DNA from: Bremerella alba
GTDB lineage: Bacteria > Planctomycetota > Planctomycetia > Pirellulales > Pirellulaceae
Direction of reading: 5' to 3'
NCBI RefSeq assembly: GCF_013618625.1
Contig: NZ_JABRWO010000008.1
Coordinates: forward strand, 248,001 to 312,000
DNA length: 64,000 nucleotides
Position numbers and translations under genes: made by a program. The notes under the pieces are model-generated. The model was not told the origin of the DNA, did no database searches, and was given only the letters and a program-made list of their open reading frames with translations. Shown here piece by piece: positions 36,493 to 44,811 of the stretch. Each line of letters begins with the position of its first letter. Within the stretch, counting starts at the first letter, position 1.

Positions 36493-36801
36493 ATGCAGAT
36501 AATCTTTCGTGTAATCATTTTGTCTGCACTTGGCGTCGGGTGCCTCGGTTGCGGACCGGGAAGCACGCCCGTTCCCCCGAACCCTACTCCGCCTGCCGAA
36601 CTGATTAAGACGGACCTTAGCTATATCGTCGAGACCGGCCAAGTTGGGAGTGAAATGGACACGATCCGGGCCAACATCGAGAAGATCAACGAAGAAGACC
36701 CCACCAAGGGTGTCGAGTTGCAAGAAGATTTCAATCAACTTGAGAAAGCTCGCGGCAACCAAGCCCGTTCGATAGCAAAAAAGATGATGGAAAAACTGTA
36801 A
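36493..36801 (+). CDS. Small lipoprotein
   Basis: A 102-residue protein with a signal and lipobox (ALGVGCLGCGPGS; lipidation probably at the second cysteine). A Pro-rich spacer is followed by a helical, charged part (SEMDTIRANIEKINEEDPTKG). It follows the DUF1559 gene by 116 nt. It may be secreted or anchored together with it. Function is unknown. Confidence 0.65.
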   Translation: MQIIFRVIILSALGVGCLGCGPGSTPVPPNPTPPAELIKTDLSYIVETGQVGSEMDTIRANIEKINEEDPTKGVELQEDFNQLEKARGNQARSIAKKMMEKL

Positions 36802-37159
36802 ATCATTGGTCAGAAAAGATTTATTGCAACTGCCAGTCAACGCAGTGTATTGGTGACCGCCAGGCCGTTGTTCTTTCGGCGGTCGCCGGCACCGTCGGTC
36901 GCCATGACATGGCCGTCGTCTTGAGCGATGGCTGACCTCTGCGGCGTTGTCTTGCCGCGAAGCGTTGATGTTGGATTGATCGTTCCACATCCGTCGCTAA
37001 TCACCCGTCGACGCCATACGCTGCCTCTTCACCGGCGCTAATACCATGAAAAGTTCTTCGATGGCATTTGTCACATTCAGTCAACGCCGATCGTCTGATT
37101 AGCTGTAGCAGGCAGTCGTTGCCTGGTTGGATACCAATCGGACATCTGAGGAGACGATC
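36802..37159. other. Spacer with hairpin and ECF41 promoter
   Basis: A 358-nt spacer. A hairpin (GGTGACCGCC at 36852-36861 with GGCGGTCGCC at 36878-36887, one G-U pair) could end the upstream lipoprotein transcript, but has no U-tract. The ECF41 promoter is at 37069-37095. No gene is seen. Confidence 0.45.
37069..37095 (+). promoter_or_regulatory. ECF41-type promoter of the CMD-sigma operon
   Basis: TGTCACA (37069-37075) and CGTC (37092-37095) separated by exactly 16 nt. This is the consensus known for ECF41 sigma factors. It lies 65 nt upstream of the CMD ATG, in front of the operon that encodes an ECF41 sigma factor, so autoregulation is the simplest reading. Confidence 0.75.
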
Positions 37160-37672
37160 ATGGATACTCAAGAGGCGAAAGAGAGCCTGGAGCAGTTTGG
37201 CCAGCACTTTGACTACGATAACGGTTACCTCATTCAGTTACTCGAGGACTCGCCGGAAGCGTTTGAAACCTTCGCGGCCGCTCAGGCAATGCCCAACTTT
37301 CATAAGGTGTTGCCGCTGGAAGCGTTTTACGTGGCGAAAGTTGCCGTGATGAAAACGGAAGACTGTGGCCCGTGCATGAACTTGAGCCTTAAAATGGGGG
37401 CCGAGCAAGGCGTCGATCGCGAGTTGCTCAAGGCGATCGTCCAGGCTCCGCAGTCGCTACCACAACCTCTCCGCGATGTTCACGACCATGCGATGGCCGT
37501 GATACAGAACGAGAACGACGACGCCGACCGCATGGAACGCATTCGCAATCATTACGGTATTGAAGCTTTTGCCGAGTTGGCTGTGGTCATTGTCGGTTGT
37601 CGCATCTATCCGACTTTGAAACGAGCGATGGGGATGGCCAATCACTGCGAACTGACGAAACTTGATTTTTAA
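37160..37672 (+). CDS. Carboxymuconolactone decarboxylase/AhpD-like protein
   Basis: A 170-residue helical protein of the CMD/AhpD superfamily. Residues E67-D-C69-G-P-C72 match the ExxxCxxC-type redox or catalytic motif, followed by the helix MNLSLKMGAEQGVDRELLKAI; the histidine usually found 3-4 residues after the second cysteine is not evident. GAGGAG at 37148-37153 precedes ATG 37160 by 6 nt, which decides the start. An ECF41-type promoter is upstream and the ECF41 sigma gene follows by 58 nt. Peroxide or carbonyl-stress detoxification is an inference from the family. Confidence 0.85.
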   Translation: MDTQEAKESLEQFGQHFDYDNGYLIQLLEDSPEAFETFAAAQAMPNFHKVLPLEAFYVAKVAVMKTEDCGPCMNLSLKMGAEQGVDRELLKAIVQAPQSLPQPLRDVHDHAMAVIQNENDDADRMERIRNHYGIEAFAELAVVIVGCRIYPTLKRAMGMANHCELTKLDF

Positions 37673-37730
37673 AGTTTCGTCGCCTGGTTTTATTGGACCA
37701 ATCCCTTTTCGATCTTAAGGAATCGACGTC

Positions 37731-38600
37731 ATGGTAACCGGCGATCAGTTCGAGCTTCTGCGGCAGAATCTGATTGGTTTCTGCTATCGGATGCTGGGAA
37801 GTCTTCCCGATGCGGAAGACATTGCTCAAGAGGCTTATCTGCGCTGGGAACAGGCCGGGCGGCCTCAGTTGGACTCGCCGCGAAGTTGGTACCTGCGTGT
37901 TTGTGCGCGGCTATGTTTAGACCGTATCAAGTCGGTGCGCTATCAGCGCGAGAAATACGTCGGCCCTTGGCTGCCAGAGCCCATGTTGGCCGATCATGCC
38001 GATCGCACAGAGTTGGACGAAACGATTTCAATCGCTCTTATGCTGACGATCGAACGCTTGAAACCCGCCGAACGAGCCGCGTTTATTCTGCATGATTTAT
38101 TTGGCTACGAGTTTCAAGAGGTCGCCGAGATTCTCGGGCTGGAAGCAGACAATTGCCGCCAACTCGCGAAAAGAGCCCGGGGGCATCTGCGTGGCGAAAA
38201 GCAACGCAGCGTGACCGACGCTGCCGGAATCAAGCGAATCTCCGACGCGTTTTTTCAGGCCGTCAACGCCGGGGACTTAGATCGTCTGCGTGATGTCTTG
38301 TCGGAAGATGTCGTGATGCATACCGACGGTGGAGGCAAAGTCAGCGCCGCGCGAGACTTGATCGTTGGCTTCGATGCCGTAACTACATTTATGGTCCGGG
38401 TTATCCGCTATGCCCAACGCGAGCAAACGATTCTCTATCGCCCGGCCTGGTTCAATGGTGCACCAGGCGCCGTCAGTTACCTGGGCGAAAAGATCATCGC
38501 CGCCTATCACTTTGAGGTGATCGACGACAAAATCGCGACGCTTTATGTCTATCGCAACCCCGACAAACTGGCGATCTTTGAGCAAGCCTCGGCAAGTTAA
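37731..38600 (+). CDS. ECF41-family sigma factor with SnoaL-like C-terminal domain
   Basis: A 289-residue RNA polymerase sigma factor. Region 2 is at about 8-75 (MLGSLPDAEDIAQEAYLRWE) and region 4 at about 108-160 (LKPAERAAFILHDLFGYEFQEVA, shortened). Three ECF41 hallmarks are present: WLPEP (80-84), DGGGK (199-203) and NPDKL (276-280), the last two in the SnoaL-like C-terminal extension that regulates the factor instead of an anti-sigma protein. It shares a unit with the CMD gene. Its 3' end overlaps the convergent lipoprotein gene by 4 nt. Confidence 0.93.
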   Translation: MVTGDQFELLRQNLIGFCYRMLGSLPDAEDIAQEAYLRWEQAGRPQLDSPRSWYLRVCARLCLDRIKSVRYQREKYVGPWLPEPMLADHADRTELDETISIALMLTIERLKPAERAAFILHDLFGYEFQEVAEILGLEADNCRQLAKRARGHLRGEKQRSVTDAAGIKRISDAFFQAVNAGDLDRLRDVLSEDVVMHTDGGGKVSAARDLIVGFDAVTTFMVRVIRYAQREQTILYRPAWFNGAPGAVSYLGEKIIAAYHFEVIDDKIATLYVYRNPDKLAIFEQASAS

Positions 38601-39010
38601 TCGGACGTGACCTCGAAGGAAAACGAATTGTCCGCGGTCTCTGTCACTGTAGCCGATAACGTGGTCTCTTCGTTGTACTTTTTGGGAATGATGTTCACAT
38701 ACGAAGGTTCTGCATCGGCTCCGTACATCTGGGTGTTCCCTTCCTTCGCAATATAAGAACGGATTTCTATTTTTCGATCGCCAGGAAGGACTTCTCCCGA
38801 GAACTTTCCGTCCGCAACTTTTACCGTGTCGCGAATTCCATCGGCCACGGAAACAAAAATGATTTCGCCCGAAGGCATCGGCATGCCGTCGAGCGTGACT
38901 TCGCCTTGAACGGGATACGACTTAGGTATAGGAGCTTGGGAATTGCAGCCAAGTACAATGATTCCCAGTAGTAACATCATGGCCGTGATAAGTTGGGATG
39001 AATTGCGCAT
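38597..39010 (-). CDS. Lipoprotein with carboxypeptidase-regulatory-like fold
   Basis: A 137-residue protein with a lipobox (IIVLGCNSQ) and a single beta-sandwich domain: VQGEVTLDGMPMPSGEIIFV, VADGKFSGEVLPGDRKIEI, and the Ser/Thr-rich final strands. This is the short transthyretin/carboxypeptidase-regulatory-like lipoprotein often encoded next to planctomycete DUF1559 genes. The DUF1559 gene lies directly upstream (78 nt). Function is unknown. Its 3' end overlaps the sigma gene by 4 nt, convergently. Confidence 0.8.
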   Translation of the reverse strand: MRNSSQLITAMMLLLGIIVLGCNSQAPIPKSYPVQGEVTLDGMPMPSGEIIFVSVADGIRDTVKVADGKFSGEVLPGDRKIEIRSYIAKEGNTQMYGADAEPSYVNIIPKKYNEETTLSATVTETADNSFSFEVTSD

Positions 39011-39088
39011 GTTGTTTCAAGGGATATAGGAAAAGGAGCCAGGGCAACCGTCTTCTTGCGTTGCCCCGAGGAAAAATCGGCCAGCGGA

Positions 39089-40159
39089 CTACGGAAGTTC
39101 GATGACCTGTCCGTCATCTCGTGTCACGAGACGACCTTGTAAATCCATTGACATGGTCTCAGGCAGGAACCGGACAGAACCGTCGGCGATCAGTGTCATC
39201 ACGCCGCCTGGGTGGGCCGAGACGAGCGGCATGTTGGTGCTGGCGTTGTCACAAATTCCGTCCGAACCGCAATTGCCTGGACCATCGGGCCAACCGGTGC
39301 CGGGGCGTTTCTTTTGGTTGATGGGATAACGAATTGTTACTTGATTGAAGGTCCGCAGATCACCTCCATTACCGACATTCGGTGGAGATTTGGCTGATCG
39401 CCAGCCAATCATCCAACCATGACGATAGCCATTGCGATAATCGTGCTTGGACCCATTGGCTGTAATTAAAGAGTCACTGATTTCGCCGATCACGGCTGTG
39501 TTGGAAGTTCCATCGGTGATCGCTTCGAACCCGAGTTCTCCACTGGGGATCATCACTCCGCCTCCGCTGGCAATTCCTCCCGAGCAACAACCGGTCGCCG
39601 AGGAAGGTGTGTTAATCCGGCTCTCGGTGTACCCGGGAATCAGGCCGTTGACGGCTCCAGAAATAGCGGCATAGCTTGGCGCCATGATCGGGCCGTTGGA
39701 TTGCGGATTAGCCGCAAATTCCTCCAAAGGAGAAGAAGGGCAAAGGTAAGCATCCAAGGTTACATTTTTAGCGGCTGCCGTATTGGTTGCCACACTGCCA
39801 CTCCACCCCGAGCCTCCGCTGAGATCCATTTGGTCGTAGAGCGAGTTCTGCTCGATAAAGGGCAGAAGAAATACCATCCAGGAACTCCCCCACCCAGATC
39901 CCGTGGCATGCGTTCCGAAGGGCTGTTGGTCCGCCGACCCGCCAGCCGGGACATACCCATAGGTATCATGGAAGTTGTGAATCCCCAGGCCCAATTGCTT
40001 CATGTTGTTGCTGCACTGCATCCGTCGAGCGGCTTCACGTGCTTGCTGAACCGCAGGCAGCAACAAGGCAATTAATACCCCTATGATTGCTATAACAACT
40101 AGGAGTTCCACCAGAGTGAATCCCAGATTGCCCCCTGGATTGCGATTGCGTTTACTCAT
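39089..40159 (-). CDS. DUF1559 pseudopilin-like protein
   Basis: A 356-residue second member of the family at 35339. The prepilin-like N-terminus ([20 protein letters not shown]) begins about residue 11, and [21 protein letters not shown] follows (shortened). The C-terminus has SAHPGGVMTLIADGSVRFL. ATG 40159 is chosen because a GAGG site lies 6 nt upstream; a longer frame would start at 40216. A probable promoter is at 40223-40251. It is followed by the lipoprotein gene. Presumed exported and processed by a prepilin peptidase. Confidence 0.92.
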   Translation of the reverse strand: MSKRNRNPGGNLGFTLVELLVVIAIIGVLIALLLPAVQQAREAARRMQCSNNMKQLGLGIHNFHDTYGYVPAGGSADQQPFGTHATGSGWGSSWMVFLLPFIEQNSLYDQMDLSGGSGWSGSVATNTAAAKNVTLDAYLCPSSPLEEFAANPQSNGPIMAPSYAAISGAVNGLIPGYTESRINTPSSATGCCSGGIASGGGVMIPSGELGFEAITDGTSNTAVIGEISDSLITANGSKHDYRNGYRHGWMIGWRSAKSPPNVGNGGDLRTFNQVTIRYPINQKKRPGTGWPDGPGNCGSDGICDNASTNMPLVSAHPGGVMTLIADGSVRFLPETMSMDLQGRLVTRDDGQVIELP

Positions 40160-40222
40160 GACTCGCCTCAATAGAATAGATATTAAAAGAAAAGGATGCC
40201 AATCAACGACTGCCATAGAATG

Positions 40223-40251
40223 GTTTTATCGCCCCGCAATAGCGGGGTCAA
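40223..40251 (-). promoter_or_regulatory. Possible promoter of DUF1559 gene with palindrome in spacer
   Basis: On the minus strand, TTGACC (40246-40251) and TAAAAC (40223-40228) are spaced by 17 nt. The spacer contains CCCCGC-tatt-GCGGGG-like symmetry, which could be an operator. The start codon lies 63 nt downstream. Only a moderate match to consensus. Confidence 0.4.
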
Positions 40252-40438
40252 TGAAGATTTCTATGGCGTTCATGGAAATCCGGGCGTATGCAGCCAGCAA
40301 CTAGACGAGTGCATGCCACCCACATGGACCAGAATTGCTCCGCATAACTTCGCCCAATACGCATAGGCTTGGCAGTGCCTGTTGGATTAACGTTGGCCGG
40401 CAGTTGGAAAAGATCTCGTTCGGCATGCTTGTGCATGA

Positions 40439-40466
40439 AAAGAGGCCGCACTTCGGCGGCCTCTTT
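40439..40466 (-). terminator. Terminator of the phosphofructokinase gene
   Basis: AAAGAGGCCGC (40439-40449) pairs perfectly with GCGGCCTCTTT (40456-40466), loop ACTTCG. On the minus strand the stem is followed by TTTTC. It lies 29 nt past the stop codon at 40496. Confidence 0.75.
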
Positions 40467-40495
40467 GGGTGAATAACGTTGTCTTTTTGACTGGC

Positions 40496-41794
40496 TTAGT
40501 CGTTGACGTAGGTTTCCAGGAAGCGAGCGAGTTTCTGGAAGTCGCAGCCTTGTTCGATGTGACGCACGACGGTGACCAGGTTTTCTTGATCGACCAGTTC
40601 CGTGAAGTCGACGTACTGCAGTTCAAACTGCCCCTTTGCCGAAACCATGACGCCGTTCAGCTTCTTTTCTACCAAGGCGCGGTACGCGCCGACGCCGAGT
40701 TGGCTGCCGAGGATCACGTCGTAGGCAAGCGGCTTGGTACAGCGAGCTTCGTAGCCCAACTGAATACCGGTGACTTTGCGGCTGCGGCCGGTCTTTTCTT
40801 CGTAGGCTTTGGCAACCCACTTGCTGAACGTACGACCGAGTTGGATGTCAGTGATGGCGATGTGGCCGTGGTCGTCGCGAGCGACACCTTCGAGGTAAGA
40901 TTCCGGCAACATTTCGGCTAGGCCTTCGGCCATCACGATCACGCCAAATTCTTTTCCTTCTGCTTCACGAGCGAGCATGGTCTTCACGATGCGATCGACC
41001 ACTTTTGGGACGTTCATCGTTTTCCGCTGCTTGCCGTTTTCGTCGGTGTATTCTTTGTCGACGAAATCTCCGGTGATGTCCTCGACACTGATTACCAGCG
41101 AAGCTTCGCCAGCGATCGCCGCGCCGTAAGCCAACCAACCTGCACTACGGCCCATTGCTTCACATAGGAAATAGGCCTTCGAGGCTTCACCGTCGTACAG
41201 CAGTGTACGGATTTCGGTGGAAAGGAAATCGACCGCGGTGAAAAAGCCGAACGTGAAGTCGATGCCGTTGTAGTCGTTGTCGATCGTCTTGGGCAGGTGG
41301 ACGACCGGAAGCTTCTTGCTACCTTCGGGCAAGGTGTCTTGGAACATCTTGAACTTGTTGGCAGTCTTCAGCGTGTCGTCACCACCGATCGAAATCAAAG
41401 CATCCACGCCCAGCGAGCACAGTGCGTCGTAGGTGGTTTTGAAGGCCTTGCAGCGTTCGCTGTCTTTCAAGTGATCGGGGTGCGAGATCGCCTTGCCGGG
41501 GTTAGCCCGAGCAGTACCGATCATGATCCCCTGCTTGGCACGGCTACGGCTGAGGGACTTGTGGTCGAAGAGAATGTAGTCGCGATCTTCTTCCATCGGA
41601 CGATCGGCACCGAACTCCATCAAGTTCGAGTAGCCGTTCATGATCCCCAGGACTTCGATGCCAGCTCGCATAAACGAGACAGCCGCGGTCGAAATCACAG
41701 CATTCGCAGCCGGTGCCGGGCCGCCGGAAAAGAGGATCGCGACACGCTTGAAGTTATGTGCAGGCTGTTCAGGACGGGAAAGGCTGTTGGCCAT
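40496..41794 (-). CDS. pfp: Pyrophosphate-dependent 6-phosphofructokinase
   Basis: Phosphorylates fructose-6-phosphate, probably with pyrophosphate. The 432 residues show ILFSGGPAPAANAVI, SIGGDDTLKTANKF and PKTIDNDYNGIDFTFGF. The aspartate in GGDD, in place of the glycine of ATP enzymes, is the mark of PPi dependence. Further motifs are CEAMGRSAGWLAYG and the MAEGLAEMLP region. ATG 41794 is preferred over the frame start 41824, giving the sequence MANSLSRPEQPAHN. A strong terminator follows the gene. Confidence 0.88.
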   Translation of the reverse strand: MANSLSRPEQPAHNFKRVAILFSGGPAPAANAVISTAAVSFMRAGIEVLGIMNGYSNLMEFGADRPMEEDRDYILFDHKSLSRSRAKQGIMIGTARANPGKAISHPDHLKDSERCKAFKTTYDALCSLGVDALISIGGDDTLKTANKFKMFQDTLPEGSKKLPVVHLPKTIDNDYNGIDFTFGFFTAVDFLSTEIRTLLYDGEASKAYFLCEAMGRSAGWLAYGAAIAGEASLVISVEDITGDFVDKEYTDENGKQRKTMNVPKVVDRIVKTMLAREAEGKEFGVIVMAEGLAEMLPESYLEGVARDDHGHIAITDIQLGRTFSKWVAKAYEEKTGRSRKVTGIQLGYEARCTKPLAYDVILGSQLGVGAYRALVEKKLNGVMVSAKGQFELQYVDFTELVDQENLVTVVRHIEQGCDFQKLARFLETYVND

Positions 41795-42040
41795 GATCAA
41801 AATCCATAGGGGAGTCGAATGCAATAAGTTGTCTGAACCGCTGATTTTATGCGTTACGCCGTTGTTTTCAACCTGCGTAAATTAACGGCGGCCAGGGGAA
41901 GTGGTTGCGGGGACATGCCTAACGATAGAACGCACGTAACGGGGCGTTGCTTTGCTTAAAATGGATATCGTGAGGAGCCGTCAGCTTGCAAAGTGTTTGT
42001 CGTCGGTTGAGCCGCGATTAAGCGACCCATCACCTGGGTT

Positions 42041-42907
42041 TTATTTACCTGAAATCGTAGCGGAATGGACCTCCGCCAATTCCTCTGCAGATAGGGCTCG
42101 CTTATAAACGGCTACCCCGCCCAGCTTTCCGCCGAAGCCTTGTTTGAGCATTGGTTTCTCGGCCTGGGGATAGTGGGGCCAATTGGGCAGGCACTGGCGA
42201 GCCACGGTGAAATCGGCTCCGTCCTTGCCGCCCTCGAAGATCGGCTTGTTCCAGGGAAACGGGTTGTGGCCTGGGTGCTCGTCGAGTTTGCCGTTGACGT
42301 AGACGCGGAGGAACTCGTGATCGTAGGTGTAAGCGATCATGGTCCACTGCCGTTTGGGAAGCTTGGTCTGGCCAGAAGCGTACGAGAAGCAAAAAGGCTT
42401 GCCGGGGGTCGCCCCGCCCACGTCCGATGCGTAGCCGTGCGTTTGATGTTTGGCAGGAATGCGATCCATCGTTTCAAAATTGGTTTGACTGCCAGCACAG
42501 GTAAACAAAGCATACTGCCGCTTTGCGTCGCGTTCGTTCCACATGCCGGCGATGTACTGCCAGTTGGCGTCGCTCTCGCGCTGAATCCAGGCGATGATCG
42601 TGACTTCGTCTTTGCCGCGAAAGTTCAATGCTGGGCAATCTTCCCGCGGTAGTAGCAGCCATTGTCCTTGGCGAATCTTCAGGCTCGTGCCGAAGATACC
42701 GTCTTCGGACTGTTCGATGGGGCCATTCTGAGGTTTCAGAACGTAAGAATGGGGCCCGCTGCTGGCGTAGCCATCGGCAGTTTGCTTCTGAAAGTCCCAG
42801 AAGCAAACCAGGCCCGGTCGGTCTACCACCGAGGGTGAGACCTCCTGAGCGGAGGCAATGGAAGCGAAACCAAAGAACGCGACAAGAAAGAACAAGCGAT
42901 ACAGCAT
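42041..42907 (-). CDS. Secreted LamG/concanavalin-A-like lectin domain protein
   Basis: A 288-residue protein with a signal peptide (LFFLVAFFGFASIASAQ) and one LamG-type jelly roll (LVCFWDFQKQTADGYASSG; RQGQWLLLPREDCPALNFRGK; AYTYDHEFLRVYVNGKLDEHPG; GKLGGVAVYKRALSAEEL, as parts). Such domains bind carbohydrates and are often joined to sulfatases in Planctomycetes. The sulfatase gene lies 92 nt upstream on the same strand. Probably helps handle sulfated polysaccharides; inferred from neighbours. Confidence 0.83.
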   Translation of the reverse strand: MLYRLFFLVAFFGFASIASAQEVSPSVVDRPGLVCFWDFQKQTADGYASSGPHSYVLKPQNGPIEQSEDGIFGTSLKIRQGQWLLLPREDCPALNFRGKDEVTIIAWIQRESDANWQYIAGMWNERDAKRQYALFTCAGSQTNFETMDRIPAKHQTHGYASDVGGATPGKPFCFSYASGQTKLPKRQWTMIAYTYDHEFLRVYVNGKLDEHPGHNPFPWNKPIFEGGKDGADFTVARQCLPNWPHYPQAEKPMLKQGFGGKLGGVAVYKRALSAEELAEVHSATISGK

Positions 42908-42999
42908 CGTTTCAAGTAGGCCAAAATGGGGAATGAAGTCGGGTGGCAGGTTACGTCGTTAGTAGGAGATTGTAACCTGTCTGTCGCTTGAATTCCCGC

Positions 43000-44574
43000 T
43001 TACTTCACGATTTCGTCCCGTAGGCCATCCATCTTGCTCGCTTCGGCTCCTTGCGGGGCTTTAGGCCACGGGGTTTCGCCTGGGGCCCAGTCTTTAGGCT
43101 GCGTCGCACGGACGGCTTCGACCTTCTCGATCAGCCACTGAGGGACGTCCGCTTGCTCTTCGGCCCCGTAAACGTACGGCAGCGGCGGATCCATCAGCAG
43201 CGGCTTGTCGCCCAATGGCGGACGTTCTTTGCCGACCACGTCCAGGCGTTCGCTAAGCTCGGCCACCAGTCGTGGGTGCTTGATCGCGATGTCGGTTTGT
43301 TCTGACGGATCTTCTGCAATGTTGAATAGCATGTCCCCCATCAACTTAAAGTCGCCACGGCGAATCGTTGGTAGCCGGACGCTGCCAGCGACATCGTAAA
43401 TGATCTCGTTGCGAGGGCTCTTCTCGCCAGAGAAAAACGTCTCGGTCATGTCCAGCCCGTCGATAGGCCTCTCTTGCTTGTGGTTACCGCCGGCCAGGGT
43501 GATGAACGTCGGAAAAAAGTCGGCGATGAAAACCAGACCATCTTGGGTGGTGCCGGGGGCAACATGGCCAGGCCAGCGAATCACGCACGGCTGACGAACG
43601 CCTCCTTCGAAGGTCGTGTTCTTAGTACCGCGAAACGGCGTGCTCAGTTCTTCCAGCACAGGGCCATTATCGTTGGCAAAGATGAAGAGCGTGTTCTCCT
43701 TGAAACCGTTCTTATCAATGGCCTGTTCAATGCGACCTACTGCTTGATCGAGACTTTTCAGCATCGCATCACGAATGGCAAGCGGGTCATTCGGGTCTCC
43801 CTGAAAACCAGGAGGCGGATTCAACGGGCCATGGACCGCATTGAACGCGACGTACATGAAGAACGGTTCGTCGTTGCCCTGGCGAGACTCAATGAGGCGT
43901 ACCGTTTCATCCGCGATCAAATCGGTGGCATAGCCTTCTTCGTTGATGGGTTGCTGATTGCGGTGCCAGTCATAGACGGCATAGCGGGCCGGCGCGTTGT
44001 GCACAATCGTTTTGGTGTAATAGTCGATGCCCCAGGCATAGTGACCGTACTGATAGTCAAAGCCTTGCCCCATCGGCAAATGTTCGGGTAGCCACTCGCC
44101 GAGGTGCCACTTGCCCAGCAGGGCCGTGAAGTAGCCAGCGTCGTTCAATGCCTCGGCGACGGTACGCTCGTTGGTATCAAGGGCATGGATACGCCGGGTT
44201 GGTTCTCCGCTTTTGGTGTGGGCAAGCTCTAAGCCCAGCTTGGCGAGATAACTTGGCTTGCCGAAGTCTTCGGTCCGCCAGTCGCTCCAAGTTCGGAAGG
44301 CATATCGACCGGTAAGAAATGCCGAGCGGGTCGGGGCACAGACGCTATGCGTGTAGAACTCGTTGAGCCGCATCCCTTCGTTCGCCAGCTTGTCCATGTT
44401 AGGCGTGAGCGATGTTTCTTCCGGCTGATTGAAGCCCGGTTGATTCCAGCCCATATCGTCGGCCAGCACGAAAACAATATTAGGCCGGCTGCCTGGGGTA
44501 TCGGCGAAGGTCGTGTTCGCATTCAGTAGCAAGGACAAAGCGGCAAACAGCAAGAAAAGCAGACGAGGGATCAT
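43000..44574 (-). CDS. Secreted sulfatase (arylsulfatase family S1)
   Basis: A 524-residue enzyme that hydrolyses sulfate esters, likely on polysaccharides. The N-terminus is a signal peptide (MIPRLLFLLFAALSLLLNA). The metal site is in NIVFVLADDMGW, and Cys79 lies in SVCAPTRSAFLTGR, the C-x-P-T/S-R motif that is oxidised to formylglycine. Further signatures are GKWHLGEWLPEHLPMGQGFD and ANDNGPV. A longer frame (to 44709) or ATG 44586 are alternative starts. The usual maturase is not in the window. The LamG protein gene is just downstream. Confidence 0.92.
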   Translation of the reverse strand: MIPRLLFLLFAALSLLLNANTTFADTPGSRPNIVFVLADDMGWNQPGFNQPEETSLTPNMDKLANEGMRLNEFYTHSVCAPTRSAFLTGRYAFRTWSDWRTEDFGKPSYLAKLGLELAHTKSGEPTRRIHALDTNERTVAEALNDAGYFTALLGKWHLGEWLPEHLPMGQGFDYQYGHYAWGIDYYTKTIVHNAPARYAVYDWHRNQQPINEEGYATDLIADETVRLIESRQGNDEPFFMYVAFNAVHGPLNPPPGFQGDPNDPLAIRDAMLKSLDQAVGRIEQAIDKNGFKENTLFIFANDNGPVLEELSTPFRGTKNTTFEGGVRQPCVIRWPGHVAPGTTQDGLVFIADFFPTFITLAGGNHKQERPIDGLDMTETFFSGEKSPRNEIIYDVAGSVRLPTIRRGDFKLMGDMLFNIAEDPSEQTDIAIKHPRLVAELSERLDVVGKERPPLGDKPLLMDPPLPYVYGAEEQADVPQWLIEKVEAVRATQPKDWAPGETPWPKAPQGAEASKMDGLRDEIVK

Positions 44575-44706
44575 GAACAACACCATAGCTCGACTAGATG
44601 AGATGGGGATCAGCGAGACGCTCATTTTCGCAAGTTCAGTGCGAAATTGAAGACAAAACTCACAGTGCAATGGAGAATTACCGCGAATGGAAGCGTGCGT
44701 TACACC

Positions 44707-44771
44707 CAATTGCCGATTTGGTAGAAAAACGACGGCAATTGTTGCAAGGGCAGGCGAAAAGAGGCCTGCCC
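44707..44771 (-). terminator. Two hairpins downstream of accC
   Basis: GGGCAGGC (44748-44755) pairs with GCCTGCCC (44764-44771), and CAATTGCCG (44707-44715) pairs with CGGCAATTG (44733-44741). The loop of the latter gives TCGTTTTTC on the minus strand. They lie 40-105 nt past the accC stop and may end the acc transcript before the sulfatase gene. Confidence 0.45.
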
Positions 44772-44811
44772 GGTAACGCGACTTGCCAATACAAGCCGCG
44801 CGTTGGCTTTG

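Larger units (their letters stand above)
40160..40495. other. Spacer between pfp and DUF1559 gene
   Basis: 336 nt on the minus-strand path from the phosphofructokinase to the DUF1559 gene. It contains the pfp terminator (40439-40466) and the probable DUF1559 promoter (40223-40251). Otherwise nothing was recognised. Confidence 0.5.

Noticed and set aside
36852-36887. Hairpin after the 36493 lipoprotein as an intrinsic terminator
   Set aside because: The stem is good but has no U-tract; noted only in the spacer entry.
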